From an uncultured Bacteroidales bacterium (GTDB taxonomy: Bacteria > Bacteroidota > Bacteroidia > Bacteroidales > Muribaculaceae): 64,000 nucleotides of DNA. The notes under the pieces were generated by a model. It was not told where the DNA came from. It ran no database searches and saw only the letters and a list, made by a program, of their open reading frames with translations. The stretch lies in contig CACWNQ010000003.1 of the NCBI GenBank assembly GCA_902762385.1, forward strand, positions 1 through 64,000. Direction: 5' to 3'. Made by a program: the position numbers and the translations under genes. Shown here piece by piece: positions 8,655 to 17,116 of this stretch (the stretch's first letter is position 1; the number at the start of each line of letters is the position of its first letter).

Positions 8655-8701
8655 CTACTCTTGTCCAACACACACAGCACGAACGGTTGCACCCCATTGT
8701 C
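8655..8701 (-). pseudogene. 3' end remnant of a FISUC lipoprotein gene
   Basis: The minus-strand stretch reads VRAVCVGQE plus stop in one frame. It is nearly identical at DNA level to the last 45 bases of the intact FISUC gene at 10831-12342, which ends VRAVYVGQE. The identity includes exact 15-base and 13-base blocks separated by two changes. It is therefore a second copy of that gene's 3' end, or of a close paralogue, with everything upstream lost. Confidence 0.65.
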
Positions 8702-8911
8702 GGCCATCAGCTTGGCAATCACGCGTTCCTCTTCTAGATGGGGTGATTCACTCATCGGCATAACGCTCCATCAAGAACATATACAAATCGTCTAATAGCA
8801 TCACCTCTGACAATTTCTTATGAATCGTCTCACCGCTTTGATACTCATAGCCCTGCTTTCCAGCAGTTCTCTGATGGTCATTTCCAAATTATGTTCGTTA
8901 AAGTGTGACAT
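8702..8911 (-). pseudogene. Type I restriction HsdR N-terminal fragment
   Basis: Starting at ATG 8911 the minus strand reads MSHFNEHNLEMTIRELLES. After a one-base deletion it continues GYEYQSGETIHKKLSEVMLL and DDLYMFLMERYADE to a TGA at 8748-8750. This matches the start of type I restriction endonuclease R subunits (FNE..LE..I.ELL...GY....G..IH......LL.DDL...L..RY). Another 40 residues beyond the stop still look coding (LEEERVIAKLMAD). About 70 of an expected roughly 900-1000 codons remain, and the fragment then runs directly into the FISUC 3' remnant. Confidence 0.55.
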
Positions 8912-8975
8912 AAATTCTATTATTTAAAATTTTCATTAGTGCTTAGATATCTTATCGTAGTTGTTTAGTATTCAT

Positions 8976-9662
8976 TTATTTGTTTATTCTTACAGACATA
9001 AAATTAATCATACTGCTTATAATCTTTATTGTGTTGTAGAACACCTCAATAATAAAGTAACAAATCAGGAATCTAACAGCAAAAACCATCATGAGTTTTA
9101 TAAAAATCCATATAGAATGAAATGATATTGGTACGAAAGAATAATCAGCAAGATTAATCCCAAAGAAATCTGAATACATGACATTTAAGCAAATCAAAGC
9201 CAAAGCCCAAACGCCCACAATGACGCTTTTTCCCACCAAAACATTAAATTTCTGCACATAATATAAAGATTGTTTCTGCCACAATTTCTCTCTAGCGTTA
9301 TCAAATGCAATCTCGTCAACAGAAATCTCAAAACTCTTTATTTGTTCATTTTTGCTTACATCTATTTTGTAATCTCTTTTTCTGTACCTATTGGGGGTAT
9401 AGAACTTGTCTAATGCAAATACTAATGCAGTAAGGAATAAGCCTATGAGAATTGCCAAAATAGAAGCTCCCAATTGTAGAAATTCTTTGTTATATCCATT
9501 TTGAAGTGTGAGTATTGCAATAATAGTAAAAGTACAGGCAAAGAGATATCTCCCATTCCTTTGAATGAAAGATTTCTTCTTATTATTTATATCCAAAATT
9601 TCGCTTTCTCGTGCTTTGGAATAAACAAAGTGTATAAATGATTTTTCTTTTTTTTGCTTCAT
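8976..9662 (-). CDS. Four-helix membrane protein, second gene of an unrecognised pair
   Basis: A 228-residue protein with hydrophobic segments at about 39-55, 61-86, 143-163 and 185-212. Between helices two and three lies a soluble, charged stretch of about 55 residues (YRKRDYKIDVSKNEQIKSF). The N-terminus is Lys-rich. It starts four bases after the stop of the 339-residue gene, so the two form one operon. I cannot name the family. The pairing of a soluble protein with a small multi-span protein is a layout common among abortive-infection systems with membrane effectors; that role is inference from context. Confidence 0.6.
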   Translation of the reverse strand: MKQKKEKSFIHFVYSKARESEILDINNKKKSFIQRNGRYLFACTFTIIAILTLQNGYNKEFLQLGASILAILIGLFLTALVFALDKFYTPNRYRKRDYKIDVSKNEQIKSFEISVDEIAFDNAREKLWQKQSLYYVQKFNVLVGKSVIVGVWALALICLNVMYSDFFGINLADYSFVPISFHSIWIFIKLMMVFAVRFLICYFIIEVFYNTIKIISSMINFMSVRINK

Positions 9663-9666
9663 TGTT

Positions 9667-10686
9667 CTAAATAAATAAATCAGGTCTTATTTCTGGTAAG
9701 ACTTCGTATTGGAATAGATTTTGACACAATTGATTTAATTCATTGAATTCAGGTGTGTCATCATCATTATAATGATTAATTCGCCCTTCAAGATACACAA
9801 CAGGTATTATATTCAAATTCTCATCATCAAAATCAAAAGTTCTGTTCGATTTTGATAAGGGACTATTCAGGGTCATTTTCTTTGACTCGAAACCAGTCAG
9901 CATCTCTGTGTTTTGCCGATTGCGAGCAAACCCTAATTGGCGCAATAGGTGAATTAAACGCGATTTTTCGTTTAAAGAGATATTCCCTTCGCGTGGAACT
10001 ATTTCTATTTTTACATCATAGCGTTGGCTATAGGAGTGCATACCTTCTGCTGTATACACATCGTCAAGATATGTATTACCAAATTCAACAGACTTTATTA
10101 TTGCTTCGTTCTCGAATTCACGCTGAAAAGATTCCGGACAAAACATCAACAATGCCGGCCTCCTATAATTTTCACCCTGAAAAAGACGTGAAACATAAAC
10201 TTTAAACATGTCTGTTATTGTTTCTTCTTTACTATTCGAATGTATAATAAAGCATCCCTCATTATGATCTAATGGTAAATACAAAAGGAAATAATAATAT
10301 CTGAGAATTGTCTTGTTCTTACCAAAGGCACTCGCATCTTCTGTGTCTGCAGAAGAGTCACTCATCATACCATCACGGCCAAATCTTCCCCCATTGATCA
10401 CTCCGTATATTATGTTTCTCCGAACATCAAGAACTGGCCTGTTATTCAAATGCTTATTTGATGACGTTTTAATAAGTTTGAGCTGTTTCTTGATTCTTCT
10501 GTCTTTTGCTTTTTCAGTTACAAGTTGATTCATGAAATGTTCAAATAATTTATTCATTATTTGCGCATTAGAACTAGGACGACGCTGGTAGAGTTCTTCG
10601 ATTGCAAAATCTCGAAAAGTTTTGTATTCATGATCCTTTGTAATTAATTTTAGCCTGTAAAATTCAAGTTTGGGTCTCAATGCCAT
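9667..10686 (-). CDS. Unrecognised 339-aa protein, first gene of a two-gene module
   Basis: A soluble protein with no signal peptide. Recognisable stretches are an N-terminal strand-rich start (KLEFYRLKLITKDHEYKTF), a helical region to about residue 80, IYGVINGGRFGRDG at about 93-106, and a middle part with FLLYLPLDHNEGCFIIHSNS. The latter reads like a two-strand core followed by a helix (ETITDMFKVYVSRLF). The C-terminus is acidic. No nucleotidyltransferase, cyclase, nuclease or ATPase motif is apparent to me. The gene has an AGGAG Shine-Dalgarno sequence, unusual for this phylum, and an inverted repeat at 10713-10733 upstream. It probably supplies the sensor or enzyme for the membrane partner. 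Confidence 0.6.
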   Translation of the reverse strand: MALRPKLEFYRLKLITKDHEYKTFRDFAIEELYQRRPSSNAQIMNKLFEHFMNQLVTEKAKDRRIKKQLKLIKTSSNKHLNNRPVLDVRRNIIYGVINGGRFGRDGMMSDSSADTEDASAFGKNKTILRYYYFLLYLPLDHNEGCFIIHSNSKEETITDMFKVYVSRLFQGENYRRPALLMFCPESFQREFENEAIIKSVEFGNTYLDDVYTAEGMHSYSQRYDVKIEIVPREGNISLNEKSRLIHLLRQLGFARNRQNTEMLTGFESKKMTLNSPLSKSNRTFDFDDENLNIIPVVYLEGRINHYNDDDTPEFNELNQLCQNLFQYEVLPEIRPDLFI

Positions 10687-10712
10687 AATAATCTCCTTTC
10701 TTTTATTGCCCA

Positions 10713-10733
10713 GTCTTTGTTTTACACAAAGAC
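10713..10733. promoter_or_regulatory. Operator-like inverted repeat
   Basis: GTCTTTGT and ACAAAGAC form a perfect 8-bp inverted repeat with a five-base centre, 27 bases before the 339-aa gene start. No canonical TAnnTTTG element overlaps it, and there is no T-run, so a protein-binding site is as likely as a terminator. Confidence 0.4.
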
Positions 10734-10830
10734 AGTAATTTTGTTAATATATCTCTTTTTGTTTATTTACTATTATCGTTTCAAAATCGTTTCTTGTTTA
10801 TAATTTCGTTTGCCCTACTTTCATGTGCTT

Positions 10831-12342
10831 CTACTCTTGTCCAACGTACACAGCACGAACGTTGCAGCCATTATCTCTATTAATCAATCTCTTACGGAGC
10901 CAGCCCATATTTCCATATCGGAAGGCCAGGACATAAGCATAATTAGGATAGGAAATGTAGGGATTAAAGCGTGACCAATAGTTGCCACTTGTGTCTAATC
11001 CATAAAGTCCATACTTGTTGTAACAACCACCAGCAGAGAAGAAAATTACACCATTGTTTACATTGCTCTTGAAAAGATAGCCACCCCTTCCATTTACTGT
11101 TGTCCATTCTCTTGTACAGTTCTCCAAAAGCTCATCAATTTGAGCCGTTCCTGGCGTGCGCCACTCTGGTCCCCAATTTACGTAGGCCGCATCGTCCTCT
11201 GGTTCGAGTCCTATTATGTTGTCGACAGTACCATAGTCACTATTAGAGCAGTACTTCGTGATTCTATGGTCGTCACCGGCGATGTACCACTTGTAATTAT
11301 ATGGAGTGGTTTCGCCCCAAGCAAAATAGTCTCCACGTTCTGACGGACTATTGGCACCCACATTACAGCATGCCCACTTTGTTCCCGATGGCAAGCCCAG
11401 GTCAATAACGTGCGGATGGTTTCCATCGGGGCAGTAATCATTAGAGAAATACAGGTTTGAGCCGTCCCAGGTAACTTGCATGTAATAGGCGTTGCCACGT
11501 GCAAAATTTTTATATGCTTTCAATGCCTCGATGGTGATGACAGCGTTGCCGTTGACAACAGCCTTGAGCTTGGCATTGTCGATTGTGGCACCGGTTGACT
11601 CATCATTTACATCAAACCTTGGTATATACCATGAAACTATAGTGCCAGTTTTCCTTGGAGCTATCGTGATTTCATTACTCTCGATATCGTTTTGTCCTGC
11701 TTCGTATCCCGAAAAGACATCACCAGTAAGCACTACTCTGTCGCTATATTTGTACCATGAAGTTGAAACATCAAAACCGCAGTGCTTAAACCTTATGCTA
11801 GAATTGGAAATGTTATTCACATGTAGAACCTCATAGGCACACAGGTGATGGAACTTGGCTTGGGTGTTGCCCTTCTTTGCTGTGAACCACATCGGCAGCA
11901 ACGGCGCTTCGTTGTCATCAATGCCCACTCGCGTCAGGGTGCATGAGGCAATAACATCCTCTCCCTCTATATAGGCCTCCACCCCTGTCACACCAATTAT
12001 ATCATAGTCCTTATCACGATTGACTGACTTCGGCAGCACCAGCTCGAATGAGCAGGTCTTGCCGTCGCTGCTTATGTCATAAACTGTGGCTGGGCTCTCG
12101 GCTTGATACACCTTGCCGTCTTGACGGACAAAAAGCTGTATCTTGTCGCCTTCTTTCCACTTGGCATTCAGATTGAACCCCTCAGCCGCTGGCACGCCGT
12201 TTAAAATGCTGCCCGGACGTGAGGACGACAAGTCATCGCTTGGCATCACGGCAGTGAATGCTACCTGGCGCTTTCCGATATCATCCTCACATGATGTGAA
12301 CAGCACAAGTGTCAGCAATAATAATAGGAAATGCTTTTTCAT
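10831..12342 (-). CDS. Fimbrillin-like/FISUC-domain lipoprotein
   Basis: A 503-residue lipoprotein with a signal sequence ending LFTSC (Cys18) followed by EDD. Residues 28-290 resemble the Bacteroidales fimbrillin-like fold (FTAVMPSDD at the start, KWKEGDKIQLFV, then a beta-rich body and ITIAPRKTGT). The C-terminal part is a Fibrobacter-succinogenes major paralogous (FISUC) domain: VIDLGLPSGTKWACCNVGA, DYFAWGETTPY, WRTPGTAQIDELLENC, and the end NVRAVYVGQE. Such proteins are surface or pilus-associated, with unknown ligands. It lies 226 bases downstream of the lanthipeptide-type precursor on the same strand, separated by a strong inverted repeat. A remnant of a second copy of its 3' end lies at 8655-8701. 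Confidence 0.8.
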   Translation of the reverse strand: MKKHFLLLLLTLVLFTSCEDDIGKRQVAFTAVMPSDDLSSSRPGSILNGVPAAEGFNLNAKWKEGDKIQLFVRQDGKVYQAESPATVYDISSDGKTCSFELVLPKSVNRDKDYDIIGVTGVEAYIEGEDVIASCTLTRVGIDDNEAPLLPMWFTAKKGNTQAKFHHLCAYEVLHVNNISNSSIRFKHCGFDVSTSWYKYSDRVVLTGDVFSGYEAGQNDIESNEITIAPRKTGTIVSWYIPRFDVNDESTGATIDNAKLKAVVNGNAVITIEALKAYKNFARGNAYYMQVTWDGSNLYFSNDYCPDGNHPHVIDLGLPSGTKWACCNVGANSPSERGDYFAWGETTPYNYKWYIAGDDHRITKYCSNSDYGTVDNIIGLEPEDDAAYVNWGPEWRTPGTAQIDELLENCTREWTTVNGRGGYLFKSNVNNGVIFFSAGGCYNKYGLYGLDTSGNYWSRFNPYISYPNYAYVLAFRYGNMGWLRKRLINRDNGCNVRAVYVGQE

Positions 12343-12399
12343 CTTTATCTTGGCATAATTATAAAAAACAATAGTTCAAGCACACAAGCATTATAAACA

Positions 12400-12463
12400 C
12401 TAAAAAGGACAGTCTTTTTAAGGACACCCTATATAATGTAATAGAAAGAACTGTCCTTTTTAG
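12400..12463 (-). terminator. Imperfect 18-bp inverted repeat after the precursor gene
   Basis: The left arm (12400-12417) and right arm (12445-12463) match along 18 bases with one bulge. The arms contain AAAAAGGACAGT and ACTGTCCTTTTT, separated by 27 bases. The stem ends in a T-rich run on the minus strand, fitting termination of the precursor operon. A regulatory site for the downstream FISUC gene is an alternative. Confidence 0.5.
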
Positions 12464-12568
12464 AACATTTTTTAAGGCTATTGCTTAATTACAATCACAA
12501 AGTTTGTTCTTTTAACACAACATCTCATAGAATAGTGCATACATAAAACAACTGAGGTTCAACGAACA

Positions 12569-12853
12569 TCAACAGTGTTGTGTCTCAGTATCAAAGCATG
12601 TGCATGTCTCTGCGTCGGAACATGCATCACATAATGAATCATTTGTTGCAGGGCATGTACAAGAATCGAGTTTCGACTCTGGGATAGGACAAATATTCAC
12701 AGTTAAAGCACAACATATTTCGTAATGAGATTCTGTGCAGACCTTTGATCCACAAATAAGCTCATTAGTTTCTTCTCTAGTGTCAGTAGCACCACTAAGG
12801 TTGCTAACTTTTTGATTGTCGAGTGACAAGTCTTTTTCTGAAATCTTTTTCAT
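12569..12853 (-). CDS. Cys-rich lanthipeptide-type precursor peptide
   Basis: A 94-residue peptide at the end of the lan operon, 25 bases after the split LanB C-domain gene. Residues 1-22 look like a leader: MKKISEKDLSLDNQKVSNLS with an LSLD motif at the place of the F(D/N)LD box read by LanB enzymes, and a Gly21-Ala22 processing-type site. The remaining 72 residues hold 12 cysteines (34, 39, 47, 48, 55, 65, 67, 75, 78, 84, 86, 94) and 17 Ser/Thr, including SCTC and TCTC pairs. They are strongly acidic. Ser/Thr dehydration by LanB and Cys addition by LanC would give multiple (methyl)lanthionine rings. The core is much longer and richer in Cys than classical lantibiotics. The final product and its activity are unknown. 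Confidence 0.7.
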   Translation of the reverse strand: MKKISEKDLSLDNQKVSNLSGATDTREETNELICGSKVCTESHYEICCALTVNICPIPESKLDSCTCPATNDSLCDACSDAETCTCFDTETQHC

Positions 12854-12878
12854 TTTAATAAAATTAAAGAGTTAATAA

Positions 12879-13742
12879 TTAATTCTTGTGTTTCGCTTTC
12901 GCAATATCACTTTTGTAGTATCTTGTCAAGTAATTATATACAACCATCTCGTTAAGACGATTATTGCTGGTAAATAGTCTGTTCATCTCCATGTGGAGAT
13001 AAGATGATAAATTCAATTTATCTATAGGAATATCTCCAATTATTTCTTCTACTTTCTTAACGTAAGTATTAACATGCTCTCTCATTAAAGAATCCATGTC
13101 GTCTTTTTCTAAGCCACAGACGATGTTGGTAACGGCTTTTCGTTTTATCCGATAGGCATCATTGAGACTCTTACTGTTATGGATGTTGAAATTAAACTCG
13201 CTCAAGAAAGAGTCGTTCATTCTCTCGACGTGTTCTTTTTTCTGTTCAAGACTGAATCCTAACTTTGTGAGAAGGGTGTCAACAATCAGGAAAGCAGCTT
13301 TCCACCTCAAAGCCGAGTTCTCTTTCAAGTTTTTTAATATTGTAGCCACACATTCACTTCCAGCGTGAAAAACCTGTTCTGAGAGCTCAATGTGTTCTGC
13401 ACCATACCTCTCTATTTCCCTTTGATAAGTGTCAACGATAACTTTAGAGACCTCATTAGAATTTAAATATATAGAAAGACTTTCTTTTGTTTTTGTTATC
13501 ACATAGCCTATGCAATCAGTCGATCTCATGAGGAATCTAACCCTTAGGTGATATTCTGGATCTGAATACCTAATGTAGAACCACCGTACTATTACTTTCT
13601 CTCTCATGAGTCTATGAGCAAGTGGCAGTATCTTTTTTACCAATAACTCATCACCAGTCTTTACACCACAATATACCTTGAAGAACAGCCATTCGTCACC
13701 TGGCACAAATGTGCGACTTACTTTATGTGAATATCTGCTCAT
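12879..13742 (-). CDS. LanB C-terminal (elimination) domain as a separate protein
   Basis: A 287-residue protein of the thiopeptide-type bacteriocin biosynthesis domain. It carries DEWLFFKVYCGVKTGDELL at about 16-34 and RWFYIRYSDPEYHLRVRFL at 53-71, the hallmark of the domain that removes tRNA-activated glutamate from Ser/Thr to give dehydroamino acids. In full-length LanB this domain is fused behind the glutamylation domain; here the two are split, as in Bacteroidetes lan clusters and thiopeptide pathways. The start overlaps the LanB stop by four bases, so they are translationally coupled. Its substrate is probably the peptide encoded just downstream. Confidence 0.8.
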   Translation of the reverse strand: MSRYSHKVSRTFVPGDEWLFFKVYCGVKTGDELLVKKILPLAHRLMREKVIVRWFYIRYSDPEYHLRVRFLMRSTDCIGYVITKTKESLSIYLNSNEVSKVIVDTYQREIERYGAEHIELSEQVFHAGSECVATILKNLKENSALRWKAAFLIVDTLLTKLGFSLEQKKEHVERMNDSFLSEFNFNIHNSKSLNDAYRIKRKAVTNIVCGLEKDDMDSLMREHVNTYVKKVEEIIGDIPIDKLNLSSYLHMEMNRLFTSNNRLNEMVVYNYLTRYYKSDIAKAKHKN

Positions 13743-15934
13743 GACTTATAACGAATTAGAGGTACTATTAACTCATTCTGGAAACTGTTACCACACTCAT
13801 CAGTTAAAACACCATCACACTCAATGAATTCTTCGAACACCACATTTGTTAATTGAGAAATCTCACTAAAGAACGCTTTGATGCTCAAAGTACTTTCGAA
13901 GTCTACAAGCAGTTTGTTGTCGCCAGAAACAAAAACGACTCGTTCTGGCAATCCATTTGCATTTTTCCACTCATCCAATTTTTCAGCCGAGAAATGGACC
14001 TTATCAATCTTTATATCCTTAGTATTCAATGTCCATTTTTCGGGCGAAAGGATAATGTTTCTGTAAACCACCCTCGGCAAATGGTCAAACACTTGGTCAA
14101 GACCATACCAATTAAATGATAACGAAGGAATGCAGCCCTGATTCTGCAATTCGCACAAAAAACGGTAAATTGGAGTACCTTTGCTGAAATTGTGTGCAGT
14201 AGTTAAACGGGGCAAAATTTCTTTTTTCAGCTTTTTGGAACGCAATATAACCCTGTTGTTGCTTATGCTCACAATTAGGTCGTTTACAGGAATAACATGG
14301 TTGTCATCAAGGGTGGAGTTGGTAAGATAGGTTATTTCATAATCGCGAAGATGTGGGCGAAAGAGAATGTTGCCTGTGCGCGCTTCAGGGACATGTGCGA
14401 TTTCAGCTACAATCTTGTCATTGACTGCTTCTTTCTCGCTGTCGGCTACTTGTTTGACTATTCCATGCATGTTCTTGTCTCCACTTGCGAATCTTCCTAG
14501 CAGGTTTGCTGCCGAAGAACCAAAAAAATGCAATCCTTTCAGTTTGTATTCACCCGATACATCATCGACTCCTGTAATGCTGAACATTGCTGCCATAGTA
14601 ACAGGCAGTTTCGTTATTGGTTGTGGCTCAATATTGAAATCTTCTTTTTCTAACTCTACGACACCTTTCCCTGACGATTCCACCAGTTTACGGAGTAATA
14701 TCTTAGATAGGGGAGTAATTGGCATGCTTGAATAAGATTTTTGTGAGATGGGCGGTTGTATGCCGGCAATCAATGGATTATTGACAATGCTTGATTTCAC
14801 ATAAAATCCAACTCCCACTTCGGGATCCAAGGCTTCAATCAGTGGCACCTCTTGTTGCTCATATCGTGCTGTGAACCGCTTTTTGAAACTTGACATCTCA
14901 ACACTCTCCCCTGCGCTGCAGAAATGAAGCATGAAATCAATAGCATCTTGCAACTGAGCAATTAGTGATTCTTTATTCAGTCTGCATTGTGACATTTCTC
15001 TAAAAGTGTCCAATTGGACAAGAAACTTGTCATTTGTATTGCCAACGCCACAATCCTTAAACAATGCCTTTATTTCTTGCATGGTCTTAACGTTCTCCTC
15101 GTAATCACGATTTGCATTTAGTTTACTTAGACATGATTTTAGTTGCTTAAGCTTCGTTTTGGTTTCTCCATCTGGCAGATGTGATGTCAAGAGAGAGTGA
15201 TAGTTCTCTCCTGTCACAGTAGGGTCAATATTGCTTATTAACAGTTGACTCTTGATGAGAGTCAGAACATAATCTGTCAATGCTGATAACTCTATATCAT
15301 ATATTCTCAACGTTTTCTGGATGAGTTCTTCAAAACTAATTTGTCTTTGGCATAGTCTTAACACGTCTCGTAAAATTGGTGTGCGCTTGACCGATTTTAT
15401 TTGGAACTGGACACTTTTTGGCGTATAACTGCGTGTTATATAATGGTATCTGTTGCCCACATTCAGCAACGTGTCATTCGTTCGGTAATGAAGTTTTTTT
15501 AGTATCTCATTATCCGACTGGAGAATCTGCGCCAGGTTATATAAGCATAGCATGTCGATGCGGTAATTCTCCCTGATACTATTTGATACTAGCAGATTAT
15601 GATTGTCTGCCAGTTCTATTGTAGCACATGATGCGAAATACCCAAACGGAGTGCAGCGGGTTGACATCCTCTCAATATATTTTAAAAGCCCGGAAATAAG
15701 TCTCTCGATTTTTGATTTTTTTGTCATTTTACCACTCAAATAGCGGTCAAGTTCACATGCCAAGTCTGGAGAAGATATAAATAACGCATTCCTAAAAGTG
15801 TGGTCAGTAATCATTCTCTCAAACTTTTCGTCTGAGAAAAGCACGTTGTTAAGAATACTATAAGAAAATATCGGCATTCGTAACACAACATGACTCGTGG
15901 GCAAATACTGTATTTTTTCTTTTTTCATTGCCAT
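13739..15934 (-). CDS. Split LanB lanthipeptide dehydratase, glutamylation domain
   Basis: A 731-residue class I lantibiotic dehydratase N-terminal domain. Visible are the conserved STRCTPFGYF at residues 91-100 (canonical STRPTPFGLF, with Cys94 in place of Pro) and the long tail ending in DHLPRVVYRNIILSPEKW and the variable C-terminus. The enzyme class transfers glutamate from Glu-tRNA to Ser/Thr side chains of the precursor. It lacks the elimination domain, which is the next gene. An alternative start at 15928 would remove two residues. The start overlaps the end of LanC, consistent with a tightly coupled operon. Confidence 0.85.
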   Translation of the reverse strand: MAMKKEKIQYLPTSHVVLRMPIFSYSILNNVLFSDEKFERMITDHTFRNALFISSPDLACELDRYLSGKMTKKSKIERLISGLLKYIERMSTRCTPFGYFASCATIELADNHNLLVSNSIRENYRIDMLCLYNLAQILQSDNEILKKLHYRTNDTLLNVGNRYHYITRSYTPKSVQFQIKSVKRTPILRDVLRLCQRQISFEELIQKTLRIYDIELSALTDYVLTLIKSQLLISNIDPTVTGENYHSLLTSHLPDGETKTKLKQLKSCLSKLNANRDYEENVKTMQEIKALFKDCGVGNTNDKFLVQLDTFREMSQCRLNKESLIAQLQDAIDFMLHFCSAGESVEMSSFKKRFTARYEQQEVPLIEALDPEVGVGFYVKSSIVNNPLIAGIQPPISQKSYSSMPITPLSKILLRKLVESSGKGVVELEKEDFNIEPQPITKLPVTMAAMFSITGVDDVSGEYKLKGLHFFGSSAANLLGRFASGDKNMHGIVKQVADSEKEAVNDKIVAEIAHVPEARTGNILFRPHLRDYEITYLTNSTLDDNHVIPVNDLIVSISNNRVILRSKKLKKEILPRLTTAHNFSKGTPIYRFLCELQNQGCIPSLSFNWYGLDQVFDHLPRVVYRNIILSPEKWTLNTKDIKIDKVHFSAEKLDEWKNANGLPERVVFVSGDNKLLVDFESTLSIKAFFSEISQLTNVVFEEFIECDGVLTDECGNSFQNELIVPLIRYKS

Positions 15935-17112
15935 GGCAACAGAAGAAGCTTGTTTAAGTGAGTTTGCTCTCCTAGAAAATATAGTCCAGCACCGGCTATG
16001 CCGTTAAGAATGCCAGCACTTTCTCGGAATCCTCCTCTTTCAGGATCATAATATAACAATGTGTTTCTGCCTTCTATGTTCACCACCCTTTGCAATGTGT
16101 CATTCTCCCAATACTCTGCGGCATTAAGCAAACTCTTTTCCTTGAGAGCAATGCCATGACTACGGAATATTTGAGCTATGCCTACAGAACCATGACATAC
16201 ACAGAAATCATTAACGAAATTCGCTTTAGATTCTTTACGTTTTGCAGAATATAATAATACTCTCAATGCAAAGTCTTTGAGTTCTGAGTCATTTAAAGTT
16301 TTACCCGCTTCAAGTAGCGCTGTTGCCACACCCAAATCACCATAACACCATGCCAGGCGGCTACGATGTGGAATATCATCACTTTCTATCGATGAAGATG
16401 CGAACCAGCAGCCGAATTCTTGTGTATCAACCCTATTTGCCAGGATATAACGCACAGCTCCTCTAAGCATTTCTTTTACTTTTGATTCTTTGGCCCAATC
16501 AAGGAGGTCTGTTCTGAGCAGACGACTCAAGAACACGACAATATTTGAAACACCGTGTGATAAGCTGATATTATAAGGTTTAGAAAGTATGCCGGCATTA
16601 TATTTCCATTTAACGATATTGTCTTGAGAAATCTTTGACTTATGAAGATATTCAATAATCTTGCTAATGCGAGTTATAGAATAATCCTTTCTTGATTTTT
16701 GTCTGTCAAGAAGATAAAAGCCAATTCCGATAAGCCCGTGCAAGAAATCGATGTTGTTGTTCTTTATAAAAATGTCTAAAGAATGGGAGATGGCAGGATC
16801 AATAGCATCGAGTGCAGTGTCTACTCCCCCAATAAATCCATCTTTTTGGAGGGTCAGAAGTCCCATGCCTAATCCTGACAGCCCATTGCAATAGGTGGCG
16901 ACTTGAGTCTGGCGGTGTAATGAATGAAACATTTTGTCCAATAAGTTGTCTGCTATTTCTTCACAACTGTTTTCTATTCTTGAGTAATGGTACAGGAATA
17001 GGATATCGCCAAAGTCACCACCCAAAAGACCGTAATTCAGTAAAGGCTTCTCACTAAGCCTTTCTGCAACATTTAATGCAATGTCGTTTATTATGTCATC
17101 TTTCGCCAGCAT
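15925..17112 (-). CDS. LanC-type lanthionine cyclase
   Basis: Started at ATG 17112 (a TTG three bases upstream is less likely); about 395 residues. LanC folds as an alpha/alpha barrel with zinc held by two Cys and one His. The ligands are visible as LAWCYGDLG (about 254-262) and FCVCHGSVGIAQI (about 304-316). Other family signatures are SHGVSN at 186-191 and GILNGIAGAGLYF near the end. The enzyme joins Cys thiols to dehydrated Ser/Thr. It begins four bases after the stop of the DUF3244 gene and overlaps the LanB start. Confidence 0.85.
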   Translation of the reverse strand: MLAKDDIINDIALNVAERLSEKPLLNYGLLGGDFGDILFLYHYSRIENSCEEIADNLLDKMFHSLHRQTQVATYCNGLSGLGMGLLTLQKDGFIGGVDTALDAIDPAISHSLDIFIKNNNIDFLHGLIGIGFYLLDRQKSRKDYSITRISKIIEYLHKSKISQDNIVKWKYNAGILSKPYNISLSHGVSNIVVFLSRLLRTDLLDWAKESKVKEMLRGAVRYILANRVDTQEFGCWFASSSIESDDIPHRSRLAWCYGDLGVATALLEAGKTLNDSELKDFALRVLLYSAKRKESKANFVNDFCVCHGSVGIAQIFRSHGIALKEKSLLNAAEYWENDTLQRVVNIEGRNTLLYYDPERGGFRESAGILNGIAGAGLYFLGEQTHLNKLLLLPWQ

Positions 17113-17116
17113 CAAG

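Noticed and set aside
8633..8755. A real 40-codon gene on the minus strand
   Set aside because: The open frame spans the hsdR/FISUC junction and its sequence is explained better as out-of-frame remnants of these two genes.
8976..10686. Assignment of the soluble/membrane pair to the Kiwa system
   Set aside because: Sizes are similar, but gene order is reversed compared with KwaA-KwaB and I see no DUF4868 features in the 339-residue protein.
12400..12463. CRISPR or IS-end interpretation of the inverted repeat
   Set aside because: There are only two arms, no regular repeats or spacers, and no transposase gene nearby. No CRISPR array was seen in the window.
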